Shown piece by piece: positions 24,744 through 32,094 of a stretch of DNA of 46,814 nt (positions within the stretch are counted from its first letter, which is position 1; each line of letters opens with the position of its first letter). The position numbers were made by a program, and so were the translations under genes. The stretch covers positions 1 to 46,814 of the forward strand of contig CANEVH010000031.1 in assembly GCA_947442105.1 (NCBI GenBank), in the 5' to 3' direction. The notes under the pieces are model-generated. The model searched no databases. It saw only the letters and a list, made by a program, of their open reading frames with translations, and was not told the origin of the DNA. Source of the DNA: Comamonadaceae bacterium. Lineage in GTDB: Bacteria > Pseudomonadota > Gammaproteobacteria > Burkholderiales > Burkholderiaceae_C.

Positions 24744-27700
24744 TTACTTTCTCCGTGAATTGATATAACGATATTGGTCTAGTAAGCTGCCATAAGTGAT
24801 GAATATCGCAGGCGGCATCGTGCCAAAATTCATAGCTGCACTATCAGAACCCAATTGTTGAAACTTGTTCATCCACGTGTCATGCAAAGTAGCAAATGCA
24901 TTGAAACCAGGTAATGTGTTGAGGCCGTTGCTAATTGTAGTACCGTGACATACGGATAATACTGACGCGCAGTCGTTAGCGTTAAAGCCTATATTTTTCC
25001 CCTCTCGCAGTACATCGTTCACCGTAACTTGGGGGACACGAAACAAACCACCCTCCTCGACGGAATCGAATTTCGGATTGTCCCGGTCCACCCCAGGCCT
25101 AACATCCGCTCCGCGCCCCACCCAGTATTGATAAGCCTCGCCACTCAAACCCAAGGCAGCAACAGTCCACCAATCGCTGCTGGAGTTGGTTCCCGTCAGT
25201 ATTCCTTTGGCGGCAGTGTTAAGCGCATAGGCCTGGCTGCGCTTGGCCCAGTCAGACACGATAGTGTTCCCATTGGGCGTCAGCGTGCGGCCCCAGTCCG
25301 CTGTGTAGGTGGTTACACCGGCCACGCCTGCGGCAATGATCATGCTTTTTACCGTTTGACTGTTTCCCATCTCTTTCAATGTCTTGCCAACGTCTCCCTT
25401 GTTGTTGATCAGCGTGATGCTGGCCTGCGCGGCAAGGCTGGTGAAGGCGGCGTTGGCCATGGCGCCCGCTACAGTGGCCACGCCGTTTACGGCCAGGGTG
25501 GTTGTACCTAGAGTGGTAACTGCTGTTGTAGTAGTCACCCCTGCTACCGTCGTCGCGGTGGTGGTCGTCGTACCCAACATGCTGGCCCCTGCGCCTCCCG
25601 AGGCCAGTGCAACGGCAAGGCCAATGAGCGCCGCCCCCGCAGGCGTCAAGCCCGACTGGCTGTAGCTCCACTGATCGTGCGCCAGTTTGACGGGCTGCCA
25701 GTTCACATCCGTTCGGGCGGTGAGGTCGTTCAGGTAGCCCATGCCGGGCTGCGCGCTTAAGGTGGCGATTTGGGTCTTAAAGTCGCCATCAGGAATCTGC
25801 ACAGACAGGCCCCCAGGGGCGGAGAAGGTGCCACCCCCGGCGAAAGTGGGCAGGGCCAGGGTCTCGGTGGTGCTGCCCGAGCCCGACATGCTTTGCCAGA
25901 CCACCGCGTCGCTGGTGGAGGTGCGGCTCTCTTGCACCGTGGTCTTGACGCCTTCTAGGATGATGCGGGCGTCGGCTTTGGCTTTGTCGCCTACACCGGC
26001 TTTGAAAGCGTAGCCGCCAGCGGCGCGCACTTGCGTGCCTTGCAGCAAGGTGTCGCCGCCAGAGCTGCTTACCAGTTGGGATTCGGTTTGTACGCGGGTG
26101 ACGAGGGGTGCGGTCTCTACCCGGCTGCTGGAGCTGCTGGAGCTTGAATATTGGATGCCAAAGAAGCTGTCGCTTTTGGAGCTGTCGTCCCGGCTGGTGC
26201 TTTGGTCATAGACCGCGTAGTAGTTGGCCGCGCCGCCAGCTTGCAGGTCGACGCGCCCGCTGGAGCTGATGCGCGTGCCGTAGGTGCTCAAGTCATTGCC
26301 TGCGCTCACGCTCACGCCGGCACCCGTGAGCTGCGTGGGCGCAGTGGTAAAGCTCTCGCGCAGGTGGTGGGTGACGGTGGTGCTCCACTTGCCGCTGTCC
26401 ACGCTGGTGGCCCGTGATTCACGCCAGTTTTGCGAGGCGTCAAGCCGCACCTTGCCCAGCGCTGTAATGGCCAAGGTGCCGCCAGCGCGGGCGTTGACGG
26501 CGTCCATCAACAAGTCCGTGCCCGCCGAGAGTGCCATGGCGCCGCCTGCGCTTAGCTCGCTGGGGTTGACCAGGCGCTGTTGATTGGTCCAAAAGCCGTC
26601 GCTGCTTGTCAGGCGATTGGCGGTGCCGGTTAGTTGCAGGCCACCGACCGCGCGCATGAGCAAGTCGGCGCCAGCAGTGGCCTTGAGGCCCTGGCCGTTG
26701 ATGTTTGCGGCCGAGATTACTTGCAGGTTGCGCGCTGCGCTCAGTTCTGCGCCCTGCACATAGGTATTGGAGTAGCCAGATTCAGCGACGGTGTTGGTAA
26801 GCGAGTAAAAGTTGATGTCGCCTGCAGTGGAGGTAATACCCAAGTCGCGGCTGGCGCTGAGCTTGGCGCCTAAGATGTCAACTGATGCGCTCTGTAGGCT
26901 GATGTCTCGGCCAGCCCAATCTACCCGACCTGCACCTGCGGCGCTGCCGCCGCCATATCCATCGAGTTTGAGCAAACCACCAGCGTCAACGCTCAAGTTT
27001 TGCCCGGCACGCAAGTATGACCCCCCGAGAGCAATTATCTGCCCGGCACTGACGGCGGAGACAGAGCCTTGGGTGGCAACAACGCTAGCCGTTCCGAGCG
27101 ACAAGTCACCGGCTGATACCAAGCCTATATCCTCGGTGCCCGCTTGCAAATCCGAGCTGCCAAGACTCAGAGTTTTGCCAGTACCTACGGTTGACAGGAG
27201 CAAACTTTTGCGGGCAGTCAAAGAGCTCCCGTACACGGATGCTAGATTGGTGTTACCTGTTGAATTGACCCTAATGTGGTTAGCGGTGGCCCGCACTGCG
27301 GCAAAGTTTGCATCACCGCCCAATGCAGTCAGGTTCAAATTGCCCGCAGCGCTTAAATTAGTGTCACCACTGTATGCATATGCCCGACTTAAGACAAGTG
27401 CCCCATTGCTGCTGTGAATATTGACGTCGCCACTCAATCCATTTTTGGCTTCTGAGGTAACCTTTGTGCCGTAAAGACTGACGCTTTGCCCCGTCACTTC
27501 AATGTCCGCGCCCTTTAACGTTATTTCACGCAAACTGGTTCCCGTAGAGCCTGCAATCTGAACTTTGCCGCCGCTGTTTACCGAGGCTTGGCCCATTGCA
27601 ACGTTACCGCTTGCAAGTACTGTGGCACGCTCGCTTGCGGTAATGTCTGCATATTGAATTCCGATATTGGCCGTAGTGTCACTAAATGCTTTTCCTGTTT

Positions 27701-29141
27701 CAAGATGCACCACTTTGCCGGTGAATTTGGTAGCCGTCGCTCTTAGGCCAGTACCAGCCAGAACCGTGACATCGCCGCTGAGAGATTGGATATTGGTGCT
27801 GTAGGTTGAGCTAAATTGACCATCCGCTGCAACTTGAACATTACCGCTAGCACTTATTGCTGTGTCGTTACCCATAACAATATCTTGCCCCGCGCTTACG
27901 CTTACCTGGCCGCCGCTTGCGTTGCTTACTACTTTTGCACTGTTGCATCCGCTGGAGCTGCAGCCTTGCTCCAAAATCGCCGAGCGCTTTGCGCTGATAA
28001 CCACCGCACTCCCCGCGTTTTGCGTAAGCCCCGCGCCCGATAGCCGCACATCGCGGCCCGATGACAGCAAGACGGCTTGGCTGCCTTGGATGTTGCCAAC
28101 GTTTTCGATATCGCCGCTCACCGTGGCCAAACTGGCGACGTTGGCGCTGACTGCACCTTGGTTGCGCAGCAGGCCATCAGCCGTCACCACAATCTGCCCG
28201 CCACTGGCCTGCCAAGTGCCTTGGTTGCGCACGCCTAGGCCAGTTTCAGTGGCGAGTATGAAGATGTTGTTGGCGTACATCCCCCCCAAGGCGCCGGTGT
28301 CAATGGCGTATGTGGCAGCGCCGGTAGCGGCAGCGGTGTCTTGGTTGCTGATAAGACCGGTGTCGTAGGCCACGGTTTGTTTACCGGTGGTGATATCCAG
28401 GTTTTGGGCCTGGAGCTTGCCGGCCACGCTAACGGCTTGGCTCAAGATGTCGGTGTAGGGGGTGGCGCTGTTGTTGAGGCCGCCCGCGCCGATGGTGACG
28501 GTGCCGCCGCGCACGTTAAAGCCGGTAAGTGCGCCGTTGCTCACCTGGGCGGTGCCGGTGGTCAGTGTGGCACGGCTGGCGTTGGAGAAGCTGCCGCCGT
28601 TGACTTGTATGCCATTGGGGTTGGCCACAATCACTTGGGCACTCCCGCCATTGACGGTGATAGCACCGTTGAGGTAGCTCGGGCTGGCGGAGTTGACTTC
28701 GTTAAGAATAGTTTTGGCCAGCACGCCGTTGGCAAGCCAGGGGTTGCTGGCGGCGTTGTTGAGCACAATGCCGCTGGTGGGCACGTCAAACTGGCGGTAG
28801 GTGTTGCGGCTCAGGCCCGCAGCGCTGGGGGTTTGGATGTTGACCAGTGGGCGGCCTGCGCTGTCGCTAAGCACAGTGGGCCGCTGGTTGGCCGGGGCGG
28901 TGGAGTCGGCAATGATTTGAGCCAGTGCCACTGGCGCACTTGCCAGCATGGCGCCTAGTGCTACCAGCGCGGCAAGCGCTGTTTGCCGAACCGGGTGCAG
29001 CAGGGCGGGGCTGTGTGCTGCTGCTGCGGCAGACGGGCTTTCGCCGCTTGCGCTTTTGCCGCAGCGCTGCGCGGTTTCGGCCACGGCCATGAGCTGGCAT
29101 CGGGCGGCGTTAAAAACAATGCGGTGGCAGTGGCGGTTCAT
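24744..29141 (-). CDS. cdiA: CdiA-type exported toxin of two-partner secretion (filamentous hemagglutinin family)
   Basis: A 1465-residue protein. It has an extended signal region (MNRHCHRIVFNAARCQLMAV, with cleavage near ALA-Q 74-75), a TPS secretion domain (about 75-330, NPNG motif in QVIVANPNGIQVNGG) and short FHA-type beta-helix repeats to about 1050. Next come a pre-toxin region shared with the orphan module (about 1050-1270; NDLTARTDVNWQPVKLAHDQ) and a unique C-terminal toxin of about 195 residues (NANDCASVLSVCHGTTIS, LPGFNAFATLHDTWMNKF). It is short for CdiA (often over 3000 residues) and lacks a VENN motif. A strong AAAGGAGA site precedes the ATG. Secreted by the CdiB encoded 69 bp upstream; toxin activity not recognised. 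Confidence 0.88.
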   Translation of the reverse strand: MNRHCHRIVFNAARCQLMAVAETAQRCGKSASGESPSAAAAAHSPALLHPVRQTALAALVALGAMLASAPVALAQIIADSTAPANQRPTVLSDSAGRPLVNIQTPSAAGLSRNTYRQFDVPTSGIVLNNAASNPWLANGVLAKTILNEVNSASPSYLNGAITVNGGSAQVIVANPNGIQVNGGSFSNASRATLTTGTAQVSNGALTGFNVRGGTVTIGAGGLNNSATPYTDILSQAVSVAGKLQAQNLDITTGKQTVAYDTGLISNQDTAAATGAATYAIDTGALGGMYANNIFILATETGLGVRNQGTWQASGGQIVVTADGLLRNQGAVSANVASLATVSGDIENVGNIQGSQAVLLSSGRDVRLSGAGLTQNAGSAVVISAKRSAILEQGCSSSGCNSAKVVSNASGGQVSVSAGQDIVMGNDTAISASGNVQVAADGQFSSTYSTNIQSLSGDVTVLAGTGLRATATKFTGKVVHLETGKAFSDTTANIGIQYADITASERATVLASGNVAMGQASVNSGGKVQIAGSTGTSLREITLKGADIEVTGQSVSLYGTKVTSEAKNGLSGDVNIHSSNGALVLSRAYAYSGDTNLSAAGNLNLTALGGDANFAAVRATANHIRVNSTGNTNLASVYGSSLTARKSLLLSTVGTGKTLSLGSSDLQAGTEDIGLVSAGDLSLGTASVVATQGSVSAVSAGQIIALGGSYLRAGQNLSVDAGGLLKLDGYGGGSAAGAGRVDWAGRDISLQSASVDILGAKLSASRDLGITSTAGDINFYSLTNTVAESGYSNTYVQGAELSAARNLQVISAANINGQGLKATAGADLLMRAVGGLQLTGTANRLTSSDGFWTNQQRLVNPSELSAGGAMALSAGTDLLMDAVNARAGGTLAITALGKVRLDASQNWRESRATSVDSGKWSTTVTHHLRESFTTAPTQLTGAGVSVSAGNDLSTYGTRISSSGRVDLQAGGAANYYAVYDQSTSRDDSSKSDSFFGIQYSSSSSSSSRVETAPLVTRVQTESQLVSSSGGDTLLQGTQVRAAGGYAFKAGVGDKAKADARIILEGVKTTVQESRTSTSDAVVWQSMSGSGSTTETLALPTFAGGGTFSAPGGLSVQIPDGDFKTQIATLSAQPGMGYLNDLTARTDVNWQPVKLAHDQWSYSQSGLTPAGAALIGLAVALASGGAGASMLGTTTTTATTVAGVTTTTAVTTLGTTTLAVNGVATVAGAMANAAFTSLAAQASITLINNKGDVGKTLKEMGNSQTVKSMIIAAGVAGVTTYTADWGRTLTPNGNTIVSDWAKRSQAYALNTAAKGILTGTNSSSDWWTVAALGLSGEAYQYWVGRGADVRPGVDRDNPKFDSVEEGGLFRVPQVTVNDVLREGKNIGFNANDCASVLSVCHGTTISNGLNTLPGFNAFATLHDTWMNKFQQLGSDSAAMNFGTMPPAIFITYGSLLDQYRYINSRRK
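25490..25590 (-). repeat. Thr/Val/Ala-rich low-complexity insertion in CdiA
   Basis: Within the pre-toxin region CdiA carries TTTTTATTVAGVTTTTAVTT followed by LGTTTLAVNGVATVAG. The orphan module has only TGTATS at the same place, which accounts for the roughly 87-bp length difference between the two homologous regions. The DNA shows repeated gta-gtt/acc-act units, consistent with slippage growth. Confidence 0.7.
25662..25999. repeat. Copy B of the 338-bp direct repeat (inside cdiA)
   Basis: Partner of 23401-23738, about 97% identical by hand alignment and in the same orientation and reading frame. Exchange between the copies would delete about 2.26 kb (the current CdiA toxin, both lipoprotein genes and the toxin stub) and join the orphan toxin to cdiA. 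Confidence 0.9.
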
Positions 29142-29210
29142 GGCTATCTTCTCCTTTAAGAGTTGGTGGTGTGTTTGGTGAACAAAGGGGGCGGTTAGAA
29201 ACTGGGACGA

Positions 29211-30926
29211 TCAAAATTCAGTGCGCAGGCTAAAGCCGCTGACGTAGTCGTCGGGTTTGCCAAAGCCTGCGGGGCTTGCCGTGGGCTTGCCCACAAAGAG
29301 GTCAAACTGCACGGTGTATTTGTCCAAAAGCGCAGGGCTGCCGCGCAGCCCAATGGCGGCGCCTGCAAGCATGGCGTCGTCGTTTAAGTCGGGGGTGCCG
29401 GTGTAGCCGGCGTCCAGTGCGGCATAAAGTTGCACCGCAGGGTGGCCTGGCAGCGCCCATGCCAGCTCTTGCCGCCATAGCTTGCCTTGGTCACCGCACA
29501 GGGTTTGTTGGCCGTCATAGCCGCGCACGGTGGACCTGCCGCCTATGCAAAACTTGTCTTGGGGCGTGAGCCGGGTTTGGCTCCATTGCCAGCGCAGTTC
29601 GGTGCTGTATTGCAGGGCTTGGCTTTGCAGTTCAAGCGGCATAGACCACTGCAATGCGCCGGTCATAAGCCGCATGTGCCCGGTGCCTTGGCCGGTGGCT
29701 TCTTCAGGCGCGGGTTCGGCGTCAAAGGCGCCTGTTCCTCGGCGGTAGTTGAATTGCGCGTTCAGCGTGCCCCACTCCACATAGTGCAGGTGTTGTAGCC
29801 CTGCCTCCCAGCCTGCGGTGCGGCGGCGCTGTACCAGCACTTCAAGGTCATCGATGTAGTTGTTGGATTCGCGCAAAAAGCCGCGCACCGATGCTGTGGT
29901 TTTGCTCTGGCTGTCTCGGTGCATCACGCGTTGGACCGCAAGCTCAGTTTGTCTGGACGTGCCGCTGTAACGGTAAGACTGGTAGGGGCCGAACACTGTT
30001 TGGTAGTAGCTGTTGTCGCTGCGCGTCGCGCCCAACTGCCAATAGCCCCAGGGCAGGCTGTAGTGCAATATCTGGCTTGCACTGGCGCGTGGCCCGTCGT
30101 CTTTGTCGCCTAGGTCTTGTCCGGCGCTGATGTAGGCCATGTCTGCCAGCCCCAGGGGGTTGTCCCAGCTCAGGGTGGCGTTGCCTTGGATTTTGCCGGT
30201 GGTTCTGCTGCCGGCGTCGTCCATGGACAAGCCCAAGCGCAGTGGCCGCTGGGCGCCAAGCGATACCAGCACATCACTGGTGCCAGGCGCTTGCCCGGCT
30301 TCAATTTGAATGCGGGGCTGCAGGCTGGGGAGCCTGCGCAGGTTGTCTGCGCTTTGCTCGATGTCGCGCAGATTGAATATGTCAGAGGGGCTAAACGCCC
30401 AGGCAAGGCGGGGCAGGGTTTCGTCTGCTTGCGCCGAACGGATTTCGGCAATGCGGCCTTCTCGAATTTGAATGGTGAGCGTGCCTGACTTCAGGTCTTG
30501 CTCTGGCACCCAGGGTTGGCTGGTGATGTAGCCGCCCTCAATGAGCGCTTCTTGCACCCGCTGGATCAGCAAGGTGATGCCTTGGTCGCCCAGGCAGCGC
30601 CCTTGTGGCGGGTCGTCCGCGTTGAGGCCCAAAAGTGCCTCGTGCAGCGCTGGAAAGACCAGCGTGCCCTGCAAAACCACCGATTCGACCCGCACACAGG
30701 GTTGTTCCTCAGGAATTTTTTGGTAGCTGGGTGTTTGTCGCTTGCCGGTGCTTGGAGACCAGGGCTGTATCTCCAGGCGCTCCCTGAGTTCCTGGCGTTG
30801 TTGCTCTTGGCGCTGGAGCTCAGGCGAGGGGTCGGGTATCTGTTGTGCCCAAAGCTGCGAGACGCCCAATGCCGTGACCGCCAAGGCCAGCAAAGCGTTG
30901 TGTGGTCGTCGTTTTTGGCGAAACAT
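29211..30926 (-). CDS. cdiB: CdiB-type outer-membrane transporter (ShlB/FhaC/HecB family)
   Basis: About 571 residues. Signal peptide (RRPHNALLALAVTALGVSQL, cleaved near WAQ), a Gln/Glu-rich N-terminal helix linker, two POTRA domains (about 70-215; CVRVESVVLQGTLVF and LTIQIREGRIAEIRSA), then a 16-strand beta-barrel ending in an aromatic-terminated strand (FSLRTEF). The barrel has the lid motif, here FCIGGRSTVRGYDG with RGY in place of the usual RGF. It exports CdiA through recognition of its TPS domain. The ATG at 30926 is preferred because it directly begins the signal peptide; a GTG at 30950 is the alternative. cdiA follows after 69 bp. Confidence 0.92.
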   Translation of the reverse strand: MFRQKRRPHNALLALAVTALGVSQLWAQQIPDPSPELQRQEQQRQELRERLEIQPWSPSTGKRQTPSYQKIPEEQPCVRVESVVLQGTLVFPALHEALLGLNADDPPQGRCLGDQGITLLIQRVQEALIEGGYITSQPWVPEQDLKSGTLTIQIREGRIAEIRSAQADETLPRLAWAFSPSDIFNLRDIEQSADNLRRLPSLQPRIQIEAGQAPGTSDVLVSLGAQRPLRLGLSMDDAGSRTTGKIQGNATLSWDNPLGLADMAYISAGQDLGDKDDGPRASASQILHYSLPWGYWQLGATRSDNSYYQTVFGPYQSYRYSGTSRQTELAVQRVMHRDSQSKTTASVRGFLRESNNYIDDLEVLVQRRRTAGWEAGLQHLHYVEWGTLNAQFNYRRGTGAFDAEPAPEEATGQGTGHMRLMTGALQWSMPLELQSQALQYSTELRWQWSQTRLTPQDKFCIGGRSTVRGYDGQQTLCGDQGKLWRQELAWALPGHPAVQLYAALDAGYTGTPDLNDDAMLAGAAIGLRGSPALLDKYTVQFDLFVGKPTASPAGFGKPDDYVSGFSLRTEF

Positions 30927-30950
30927 GGGTTTGGGGGATGTGGACCACAC

Positions 30951-31197
30951 CGTGTATTGGTACTTTGGGGCCGAGGCTGCTGGCTGGGCTTAGTTTGAAA
31001 GTTGGAAAATGTAACTTAAATTGATTTCATTTTTTAAAATAGCTTTGCTAGACATTCGTCAAGGTGTGGGTCGCGCGTCGTTCTGCGCCTGGCACATTTG
31101 GACAGGGGGAGAATCTCCGGAACCAACGTGCTCGGCTTGCCCTGCCTTGGGAGCCAATGTGGCAAGCACCCTGTAACTTTTTTCGGAACGAGTAGTC
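30951..31197. promoter_or_regulatory. Divergent promoter interval between cdiB and the acyltransferase gene
   Basis: A 247-bp interval with an AT-rich core at about 30990-31045 (GAAAATGTAACTTAAATTG and a run around TTTTTTAAAAT). Such a block would suit two back-to-back promoters or binding by a nucleoid protein such as H-NS/MvaT. I could not assign a -35/-10 pair with normal spacing on either strand. Confidence 0.4.
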
Positions 31198-31773
31198 ATG
31201 CAAATCGAACACCGAGGCTTTGAGTTTCACGTCCCTGTTCAAGGCTCGCCACTGCCTTGGAGCGATTGGGAGATCGTGGGTTTGGTTGCCTGGCTTTGGA
31301 CGCGTTCAGCGCTGCACCGATCCTGGAATATGGCGCTGCTTGAACAGGAGGTGATGGATAGCGTGCAGCTAAAGCAATTTGTGCTTTTAATCCGTCAAGG
31401 CCGCCCGGCGGGCTATCTGTCATGGGGCCACTTAAGCGAGGAAGCAGAAGTAAAGTACATCGCTGACCCGCACAGCCTGTCGCAGCAAGACAAATGCAGC
31501 GGCCCTTACCTCTGGCTACTCAACTGGGTTGCACCCCAAGGGGGTACCGAAGAGTTCACCTGGGTGGCTCGCCATCGTCTGTTTCATTCCAGCGTCGGGC
31601 ACATGCTGCGGGTAAAGCCTGGTAACCACGCAGTGGCGCGACTAGTGTCTGGGCGTGGCCTACAGGTGTCTCGGCAAGATTACGCCCAAGAGGTGATGCG
31701 CATGCACAAAAGCTTCGAGCGCGCGCAGGCTCTGAAAGAAAAGGGATGGCCCCACTCTCGCGTACGCACTTAG
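31198..31773 (+). CDS. HlyC/RtxC-like toxin-activating lysine acyltransferase
   Basis: A 191-residue protein following the HlyC family order: EIVGLVAWLWTRSALHRSWN (His40 at the place of the catalytic His), VQLKQFVLLIRQGRPAGYLS, WGHLSEEAEVKYIADP, and CSGPYLWLLNWVAPQGG. Family enzymes move a fatty acyl chain from acyl carrier protein to lysines of a protein toxin. HlyC has a catalytic Asp in F-I-D-W-I-A-P-F-G; here the aligned residue is Asn109 (LLNWVAPQGG), which may alter or weaken catalysis. It is transcribed away from cdiB and is the only such gene here; no RTX toxin is present, so CdiA is the natural candidate substrate. Confidence 0.8.
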   Translation: MQIEHRGFEFHVPVQGSPLPWSDWEIVGLVAWLWTRSALHRSWNMALLEQEVMDSVQLKQFVLLIRQGRPAGYLSWGHLSEEAEVKYIADPHSLSQQDKCSGPYLWLLNWVAPQGGTEEFTWVARHRLFHSSVGHMLRVKPGNHAVARLVSGRGLQVSRQDYAQEVMRMHKSFERAQALKEKGWPHSRVRT

Positions 31774-32091
31774 TGAATGCAGCGCAATTAACTCCACCAT
31801 GTAGATCCACGGACGCTAGGGCGCAACTCCGAGCGCACGTGGCGCGAGCGCATCGTTAAGCCTACCAACGAAGCTGCCTCTGAGAGCGGCGCAAGCCGCA
31901 TTTGTCATTCTTCCCACAAGGCCACCACGTTGGCTAATGATGGACATATCGCGCGCAGTGCCGCGGACGCCTCTGCCGATGGCAGCAAGCTAGTGTGCCA
32001 ATGGGGAGGCGGAAATTCAACACTGGAGCAAGGGGTGTGGCCTGCGTTGGACTGTGTTCTGCGCCTACGGACGCCGCCCTTTCGTTAGCGC
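31774..32091 (+). other. Gene-free interval with a short unexplained open frame
   Basis: About 318 bp between the acyltransferase and hpnE. In the plus direction a frame without ATG stays open from about 31816 to a TAG near 32086 (LGRNSERTWRERIVKPTNEA, then CHSSHKATTLANDG). I do not recognise it; it may be the 3' remnant of a lost gene at the island edge. No terminator or repeat was seen. Confidence 0.3.
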
Positions 32092-32094
32092 TCT

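Noticed and set aside
31000..31045. Assigned sigma-70 promoters for cdiB and the acyltransferase gene
   Set aside because: The AT-rich block has several partial -10 and -35 matches but none with proper spacing, so no specific promoter is called.
20915..31773. Insertion-sequence ends or integrase flanking the CDI island
   Set aside because: No transposase, integrase, tRNA or terminal inverted repeats were found at either edge; exchange by homologous recombination explains the pattern.
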